Shown: piece by piece, positions 56,859 to 64,000 of the stretch
Layout of the letters: the number at the start of each line of letters is the position of its first letter
Numbering within the stretch: position 1 is the first letter of the stretch
Origin: Thecaphora thlaspeos
Lineage: Eukaryota; Basidiomycota; Ustilaginomycetes; Urocystidales; Glomosporiaceae
NCBI GenBank assembly: GCA_900291925.1
Contig: UWYS01000018.1
Span: forward strand, 124,001 to 188,000
DNA length: 64,000 bases
Direction: 5' to 3'
The notes under the pieces: generated by a model
The model's database searches: none
What the model was told of the DNA's origin: nothing
What the model saw: only the letters and a program-made list of their open reading frames with translations
Translations under genes and position numbers: made by a program

Positions 56859-58815
56859 GGCTGCTGTTGGCCGTCGCGGGGATACGTGAGGCGTGCCGGT
56901 AGGGTATGGGAGGGATATCGACGACTAAGACGGCGGTCGTGGCTGTGTGGATGGTGTTGGGTTGCTACAAAGACCAAGACAGGTGTTTGCGGCTGTGTGG
57001 GTGTGTATGAGCGGGAAAAGCTTTCTAGCTTGCGGTGGTACGCGGATGCGGTGGTATCACGGAACGAGAAGAAAAGGTATTGGTGCGAAGAAAAGGAGAG
57101 GGAAGAAGCCGGCCGACGAAAGCGGATGGCACGGGCTGCCTCTTATAGACCGGCGCCCGCCGACGGTCCCAGATCGGTCAGGCAGGCGGCCAGGGTGGGA
57201 TGGATGGCGTGACTTAGCGGCCATGGCCGGGGGCAGCCGGTCAGAGGGAAGGGCTACAGGCAGGCCGGGGGGGGTTGGCACAGTCATCATCAGCACGGGA
57301 CGGGGCACGTCGGCCTGAGCCAGGCCAGGAAAGGCAAGAAAAGGAGGGGGCCGACGGACGACGTTGTGCTCACGACCTGTTTGTAAAATTACGCCCGATG
57401 GACGGTCCAGCCGGCTCGGCCAGGCGCCGTGAGGGCGTGAGAGAAGGGAGCTACGCACGCTCCTCTCTTGCCATCGCCGCCGCCGCCGCCGCCGCCTCGG
57501 GCCTCTGAGTTTGGTCGCAACGCCCGTGCGTGCGCGCCATCGCATCCATCCGCCTCTGCGTCTGTATGTCGGTGACAGAGGCAGGCGGGAGAGGCGCGCT
57601 TGGACCCTGGCGAGGCGCACGCTGCCGTCATTTTCGCGACGCTCGCCGTGGAGCGGAGGAGGGTGGGCGGTCTGGACCGCCCTCGGTGCTTCGGCCAGCT
57701 TGACTCAGAGAAAAACTTAGCATTAGCTAGCGCTAGCCTTGCTTGCTGTTGGGATCGTCGTCGTCATCTGCATGCGAGCTTGGACGGCAGGTGGCGGCGT
57801 CGGCCCTCCCTCGCCATCGGCACATCCCTCGCCGCCGTAACTTTTGTTGAATGCCAGCTTGCTTGCTTTGCTCGCCCGATTGCCTGCTTGCTTGGCTAAC
57901 GACGACGGGTGATCTGCTGTGGCCAAGGACTCCCTCGACCCCTCGGTCATCTTGGCCGCCGCCCTGTACAAGCGGAGCCTGCGCCCGATTTGGGCAGCCG
58001 ACGGCCTGTCGTATCGATCTTTGTTAACGAGTCCGCATCTTTTCAAGGCTTCCATCTCGCCGTTTAGTTCTGGATCAACCATCGACATGTGAGATTTAAG
58101 CCCCAGCATGGGGCGAGAGGTGGATGCAACAGAGATCCGTCAATCAACCCCTCCTCCAAGTCTCACCTCGAAGAGAGATAGTTACGATAACCTAGAGGTT
58201 TGCGTGCGTACGTCTTGCTGGCTGGCTTGCTTGCCTCTCACCGCCACCGTCGCTGTGTGAACCATGCAGGGTCAAACGGTCTCAAGTCCCTTGGCTCTCC
58301 TTAGTGCTTGTCAAAGAACAGGAGAGAACAGGATATATCCCGTGTCCATTGTACGTGTCAACGCCCGCCTGCCTGTGCAGCGGTAGATGTTGCCACCCCA
58401 CGGACACTGAATCGAGGCAGGCGGTTTTCTTCTTCAGCTACGTCAACCCGCATGCGCTAGCTTGGACCCTTGCCAGCCGTGCGTGTCAAGACGCCGCGTC
58501 GATACTCGGGAAGCGGGCAAGACGTGACGTCATCCATATCCATCCCAGCACATCCTTACCGACACCACCCTCTGACCAGAGTTCTGCTCCAAATAGACAC
58601 CACCGACGACAACGCCAGAGGCAAAGGTCACGGAGTTCGGTCGTACGGCCCGGTCGGCTAACAAGGCAGACGGACAAATGAGGCACAAAGCTCTATATGA
58701 AAGGCGTCGGGCTATCGGGCTTTTCCCGAACAACACGCGTCCCACCTAACTCGGACCCGCTCCGCCCGAGTATCGCAATACAGTCATCTTTTCTCTTCCT
58801 CGCCACGGATCCACC
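56859..58815. other. Intergenic between HAM1-like and Vps10 genes
   Basis: About 2 kb. The part next to 56858 should be the HAM1-like promoter. A (CCG)n run lies near 57475-57499. A short minus frame (57723-58109) is listed separately. Nothing else recognised. Confidence 0.4.
57723..58109 (-). CDS. Short unrecognised ORF
   Basis: ATG 58109 opens 128 residues beginning MLGLKSHMSMVDPELNGEM, then ALKRCGLVNKDRYDR. The first 50 residues read like protein and faintly recall the GLK...EALKRL...YDR pattern of the small bc1-complex subunit Qcr7. The rest of that family's sequence is absent and no upstream exon with an ATG was found. It may be a fragment or chance. Confidence 0.18.
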   Translation of the reverse strand: MLGLKSHMSMVDPELNGEMEALKRCGLVNKDRYDRPSAAQIGRRLRLYRAAAKMTEGSRESLATADHPSSLAKQAGNRASKASKLAFNKSYGGEGCADGEGGPTPPPAVQARMQMTTTIPTASKASAS

Positions 58816-61800
58816 TTAGCGATCCAGCTCCTCGTCTTCGTAGTCTCGCAAGATCTGCATCGTCGTCGCCAATTACCACGAGAAGAAAGAAGGGAGAATC
58901 ATCGCCGAGACATGGCCATCAGCAAGGAACCGGGGCGACACCAAAGCCAACCGACAATTCAGTGAACTCACCTCGGCATCTTCGTCCATGGTAAGGTTGC
59001 GGTAGCCGCCGTAGGAGCCGCGCGAACGGCGCATTCGATCGCGCACAAACGGCAGGCCCTCGACCGTCTCGAGCAGCTTCGACCAGCTCAGGCTCGCCAG
59101 ACCCACGACGAACCGAGGGATGGAGACGACGTTCTGCGCAAAGTCGGAGCCGGTGTAGCGCGAGGTGTCGGGTAGGCGGATGCTTCTGTGGGCCGAGCGG
59201 AGCAGTAAGAATGTGGACGGGAGATAGAGAGAAGGGGAGAGGAGGAAAAGAGCGTCAGCAAGGCCGCCCTACACAAGCACAACTAAGCCGTCGCGAGCAC
59301 ACGCGTTCGCCCGCCGGTCGAAGACTCACCCTCGCCCCGCTTGGTGCTGTTTCTTGTTCCACCACCATCCGACGAAGCCGGCCAGCGCAAAGGGGCACGC
59401 TACCACCGTCGCCCACCAGAAGAAGCCGTGCCTGGCCGGGTTGTTGCTACAGATGTGGCGCGTCCCGCGGTCGGGCCGCTTGCCGCCGCTGCACGAGGAG
59501 TGCGGGATCTTGCGCATGCTGGTGCGCTCGTACCAGTAGCCATCGTTGTCAGCGGCCCAGCACTGCGAGTCCTCGTCCGTCGCGAGCGCCGTGGTGCCCG
59601 GGTAGAGGACGCACTCGTTGGTGTCGGCGCGCCGGTAGTGGTTGAACTCGCACTCAAAGTCGGCGTCGGTGCAGCTGCAGTTGGATGTCACCTCGTGCGG
59701 CTGGACGATCGTTTCGCCAACGTAGCACTCGGCCTGGCGCTTGCGTTTGTAGTAGTACGTCTGTCGCCCGAACAGACACGGCTCCTGCCGGCTCTCCGAG
59801 GGACTCCACAGCTCGAAGTCGTCCTTTTCAGGGTGCGCAACGTCGAGCTTGCATTTACGCGTCTGGAGCGCGGAAAAGTCAAGAAAAACCGAGACCGACT
59901 TGCCGGAGGAGCTCGTCGGGCTGCCAATCAGGATAAATCTGCGGTGCGTGTCCTCGGGAACAGTGAGGATCTTGGAGATGCGCAGCTTCTGGCCGAAGGC
60001 GTACGACTCCCAAGTGAGGCCCTCGTTGAGCGAGTAGAGCACGGTATCCGTGGCGTCCTCGTCGTTGACCAGGATGATGATGGAACCTTGATCGCCAAAC
60101 TCCCACCGATGAGCGTCCTTGTGCACCTCCTCCCACGTGAAGCCGCCGTCGCGCGTGAGGAAAGTGTCGCTGTCGCGATACGGTGCGAGCTTGCGGCCAA
60201 CGTTGCCGACGCCCAGCATCAGACCAACGGCCGAAGGGCTGCTGAACGTCGCCTTGGGATCGTCGCGCTCGGTGAAGCCGTGGATGTGGAGACTGCAGCC
60301 GACGGCGTTGCACTCGTACGGGTTGCCGAAGGCGTCGCGGGCCGGCGGCGTCAGCGGCTTCCAGCGCCCGCCGTCGTTGTGCGTGATCCGGCTGACGAGG
60401 TCCTTGCGCCCGGAGATCGCCGCCTCGTCCGGGTTGGCGACGGCGTTGATCAGCGCGACGCCGTCGAGGCCAAGCATTTTTTCGAAGTCGACAAAGCCGC
60501 GGTCATTACGGTTGACGTACTCGAGCGAGCGCGAAAAGTACGTCCCGTTCGAGTTGCTCTTGAGTAGCGTTCCCCACTCGCTGCCGGCGCCCGAGTGAGT
60601 GGTGAAGTGGAGGAAGATCGAATCGGTGACCGAGTCGAGTACGGTGTAGGCGCGCGTCTTGACGTCCAGGTCCGGCGGGAAGTGGAGGTCGGCGAAGCGG
60701 CGGGCATCGAGCGAGACCTTGAGCCGCATCGTCGGCGGCATCGTCGCATCGTCGTACTTGGCTACGATGAGGTACTGCTCAAAGGTTGCCCAGCCGATGA
60801 TATTCTCGAAGATGACCGCCTTCTTGTCGCGGTAGAAGTTGGCGCCCGAGATGAGCTGGAGATGGTTGGCCGAGGTGAAACTCTTCTGGTTGCCGCGCTT
60901 GTCCTTGTAGCTCTCGCAGAAGATGGTCCGGGCGTCGACCTTGAGGCGCGCGTCGCGGACAAACGAGCAGATACGGACGTAAGTGTCGAGGCGGCGGAAG
61001 TTGCGGCCGTGATCGGTGGTCACGTAAGCGACCGCCTGACACTCGCCTCCGTCGGTCGCGACGACGCAGTTGCGGCTGCCCGTCCAGATCAGCCAGTCGC
61101 TGCGCTCGGGATGGAAATCGAGCACGGGGATTCCGATCCCGTTGGCGGGGAGCGGGGCGCTGAACCAGTCCCACGAGACGCCCTTGTCGATCGTCGAGTA
61201 GACCTTCTGTCCCGCCGTGACGAGGTAGCCGCGGCTCTTGTCGTACGCGTGGAGTGCCATGGTGAGGACCATGGAGTCCGGATCGCGGGCCGCGTTGGGC
61301 GCCAGCAGCTCGCGCCACGAGTAGCCGTCGTTGATCGACAGCCACGCCGATCCGTCGGTCAGCTGGACGACCACGTTGGATGACTCAGGGAAATACATCT
61401 GGTCGATGACGATCCCGGGGAATTCGTGGATCGCGTGCGCCACCTGGCCCGCCTCGCGCTGGCCCTGGTCGCACGGCTTGTTGACGGGTTCGTCCTTCCG
61501 GAGGCCCTTGCCGCGGTCGCACGTGTCGCCAGGGATCAGTCGGTAGCCCGACGAGCCGCGGTACGTCTTCTGCGATGACGACGTGCACTCGCCGGCCGGG
61601 ATCTTCTCGAGGCCCGTCGCGACGCACTTGCCGGACGAGTTGCGGACGAAGCCGAAGTCGCATTCGTAGTCGGCGTCGGTGCAGGGGCAGGGGTCCTCCT
61701 TGCCCTCGGGGTCGTGGAACTTGTCGGCGACGACGCAGTCGGCGTCAGGCTTGCGCCGCTTGTACCACTGCCTGTGGCCCATCAGGCAGCTCTTGTCGGC

Positions 61801-63717
61801 GGCCGCCTGGGCGTACCATCGCTCCATGTCGGCCGAGCCGCACTTGCGTTTGCCAAGCGTGGCAAAGTCGAGGAAGACGGCGACGTTGCGGTCACTGGTG
61901 CCGGCGTCTTTGCGCGTTTGCGTTCCGACCAGGAGGAACTTGAGCGAGGTGCTGTCCGGAATCGTGGTGAGCAGCTTGGCGCGCAGCTTGATGCCGAGGT
62001 CGAGCTTGCGCCAGTCCTTACCATGGTTGAACGAGTAGCTGACGTGGTCGGTCGTGTCTTCGTCGTCGACAATGACAAGCACCGAGCCCTGGTCGCCAAA
62101 CTCGTACTTGTGCGCGTCGAACGAGACCATTCGCCAGGTGCGGCCGGCGTCGGTGCTGAGGAAGGTGTCACATTCCTCGTACGGCAGCAGGCGCCGTCCG
62201 ATCGAGCCGACACCCATCACGAAGCCGGGCGCTGTCGACGAGAAGACGCGGCCGGTGTTGTGCAGCCTGGTGACCGAGTAGAGGTGGAGCGAGCAGGCGT
62301 CGGCGTCGTTGGGGTCGCAGCCGGTCCGCTTGCCCGCCGCATCGACGGAGGGCGCCTTGAGCGGATGCCAGTGGCTGCCGTCGTCAAACGTGATCACGGT
62401 CCGCGTCGAGCCGTCCGACTCGACCTTGACGTTGGCCAGCCCGACGCCGTCGATGTTCTCAAGATGCTCAAAGTCGACGAGGCCGTACCTGTTGCGGCTG
62501 GTGCCCTCGAGGCTCTTGACGAACTGCGTCCCCGTGCTGTCGCTGGTGAAGAGAACGCCCGTGTCGGAGCCGAGCTGGTCGAGGACGTCGACCATTAGCG
62601 AATGCGTCGTGCTGTCGACGACGGTGTAGGCGTTCTCGCGCAGGTCGGAGCCATGCGGGAATTGGGCCTTTTGCCACTTGACGCCGTCGCGCGTGACAAA
62701 GAGGGCCATGCCCGGGCTGTCGCCCCTGCCCTGGCTCTCGCGCAGCGCCGTGACAAGGAACTTCTTCGACGGGCCGAGGCCAGCGAAGCTGCGTGCGTTG
62801 CGACCCATGTCGAGCTCGACCATCTTGCGCGACTTGTAGAAGTCGTCGCTTTGGAAGAGGCGCGTCGACGTCGTCGCCGCTCTAGGCAGGGCGCGCTTCC
62901 ACTTGGCGGCGGACGAGAGCGAGGAGAGGGAGAGCGAGGTCGACGTCGTAGGCGCGTCCTCCCAGGCGATGCAGAAGATGCGCTTGATGGCGTCGGCGTG
63001 CACCTCGATGCCTTTCGTCGCCTTTGCCCAGCTGCAGTGCATGGCGTACTCAATAAGCGTCTTCACGCCCGAAGCGAATGCGTCGGTGGTGTAGTAGGCC
63101 TGGTTGTGGCAGATTGCGCCGCCCCACGGCGTCCACATGGTACACTTCTTGCCCATGAAGATGATATGGTCCCAGTGCCGCTCGTCGGCGTGAAACTCGA
63201 GCGGCGGGCCGGCGCGGACCGCCGGCGGCTCAGGCGTTTTGAACTCCTGCCACAGGGCGCCGCGGTTTGTGGTGCGCCAGTGCGTTTTGCCGTTGGAGAG
63301 AATGTAGGCCTGCTTGGTGTCGTGCGGGTGTTGTACGAGCGTGTAGGCGGCGCCCTTTGTGGGACCGGTGACGACCTTCCAGCTCTTGCCCTCGTCCTCT
63401 GAGCGGTAGACGTCGCCCTCGCCTCCGTCGTGGTAGAGTAGGGATGTGCTGTCGTCGAAGTAGGCGAGCTTGGACGGGAGGTGGGCAAAGCGGCTGATCG
63501 ATACGCCCGGACTGGAGGCTTTGGACTGCTTTACGCCGCCGCCGCCGCCGAGCAGCGCCGATACTTGCGGTGTATGGACGAGGAAGGCTAGCGCACAAGC
63601 TAGCGCTGCGAGCCAGACGAACGGCTGCAGCAGGCGCCGCAGCGACGTCTTAGCTGATATGTGTGGTAGTGTTCCACCGCGCTCCGACGGGCGAGCCCGT
63701 ACTGTGGACCTTCCCAT
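58816..63717 (-). CDS. VPS10: Vps10 sortilin, vacuolar hydrolase sorting receptor
   Basis: Type I receptor that carries soluble hydrolases such as carboxypeptidase Y from late Golgi to endosome. Exons 63717-59330, 59185-58972, 58854-58816; introns 144 and 117 bp; 1,546 residues (yeast 1,579). The longer frame opens with TTG at 63813, so ATG 63717 (MGRSTVRARPSERGG) is used. Hydrophobic signal segment at about 31-48. Two VPS10 propeller domains carry Asp-box-type repeats (SEDEGKSWKVV, STDAGRTWRMV, TRDGGFTWEEV, NDGYSWREL). Each is followed by a cysteine-rich 10CC-type module (CPCTDADYECDFGF and CSCTDADFECEFNHY). Transmembrane segment about 1432-1453 (WWATVVACPFALAGFVGWWW). The cytosolic tail, encoded mostly by exons 2-3, has a tyrosine sorting motif YRNL and an acidic end (ILRDYEDEELDR). 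Confident. Confidence 0.95.
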
Positions 63718-64000
63718 CGCCGTGAGCCTGGCAGGGTGAGTCTGCGTCGGTCTCCCTCTCCACGTCCTACGAAGAGGCTCAGTGGGTGTACGTGCTCGCT
63801 CGTAGTGTCGCAAGGATTGAGCGAGGAAAAGGTGGACTGAAAGGGAGGGATATGTTTCTATGCGGCGCTCGCGGGGTCGGGGGGCCGTGTCGTTGCTTGG
63901 CTGCGATCAGTTGGCGTACTTGGAGAGGTGGGATGCGCTTGTGCTTCCTGCTGGTGGCAGTAGCCGTGTCGGTGGCGGTGGCGGTGGCGGTGGCAGTGGC
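63718..64000. other. Upstream region of VPS10 with hexamer repeat at window edge
   Basis: Promoter side of VPS10. From about 63954 to 64000 the sequence becomes a GGTGGC/GGTGGCA-type tandem repeat that runs off the window. Confidence 0.5.

Noticed and set aside
63718..63813. N-terminal extension of Vps10
   Set aside because: The extended frame opens with TTG, not ATG. The ATG at 63717 is followed by a proper signal segment.

Overview
This looks like nuclear chromosomal DNA of a basidiomycete fungus, most likely one of the smut-type lineages (Ustilaginomycotina). The evidence is GC-rich, compact genes with few short GT-AG introns, and fungal families such as an Sds3/Dep1-like Rpd3L subunit, a HAM1-like protein, a Reg1-like PP1 regulator and a membrane-anchored GH5 exo-glucanase. 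The genus is an inference; no rRNA or other diagnostic marker lies in the window.

Layout. 1-~4805 is a CpG-poor transposon graveyard: a dead Tc1/mariner transposase, an LTR-like segment and a truncated Ty1/copia gag-protease-preintegrase. 5185-8133 (-) is a Reg1-like PP1 regulator. ~9357-15511 holds a second transposon island in which two apparently identical, dead pogo/Fot1-type elements face each other as a 1,530-bp inverted repeat around a 2,450-bp spacer with one unrecognised spliced gene. From 15741 onward the window is ordinary gene-dense housekeeping DNA: CID/RPR protein (+), dipeptidyl aminopeptidase (-), HSF-type factor (-), PDK-type mitochondrial kinase (-), ATP synthase subunit b (+), Yar1-like ankyrin protein (-) divergent from NOP53 (+), Sds3-like protein (+), Tah18/NDOR1 (+), HxxxDG acyltransferase (-), GH5 glucanase (-), HAM1-like protein (-) and Vps10 sortilin (-).

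The genes do not form one pathway. They cover transcription and chromatin, mitochondrial energy metabolism, ribosome assembly, Fe-S flavin electron transfer, cell-wall glucan, and Golgi-vacuole sorting. Gene models were built by matching GT-AG junctions and reading phase by eye; every exon chain given below keeps frame.

The most unusual part is the repeat biology. The transposon islands are almost emptied of CpG (one CG in about 1.5 kb of the right pogo copy) while flanking DNA is CpG-rich. Several catalytic residues have been lost by changes that look like CG to CA or TG. Two fully decayed elements are nevertheless the same as each other and sit inverted around a gene, so decay must precede a duplication or gene-conversion event. 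No tRNA, rRNA, CRISPR or viral gene was seen.
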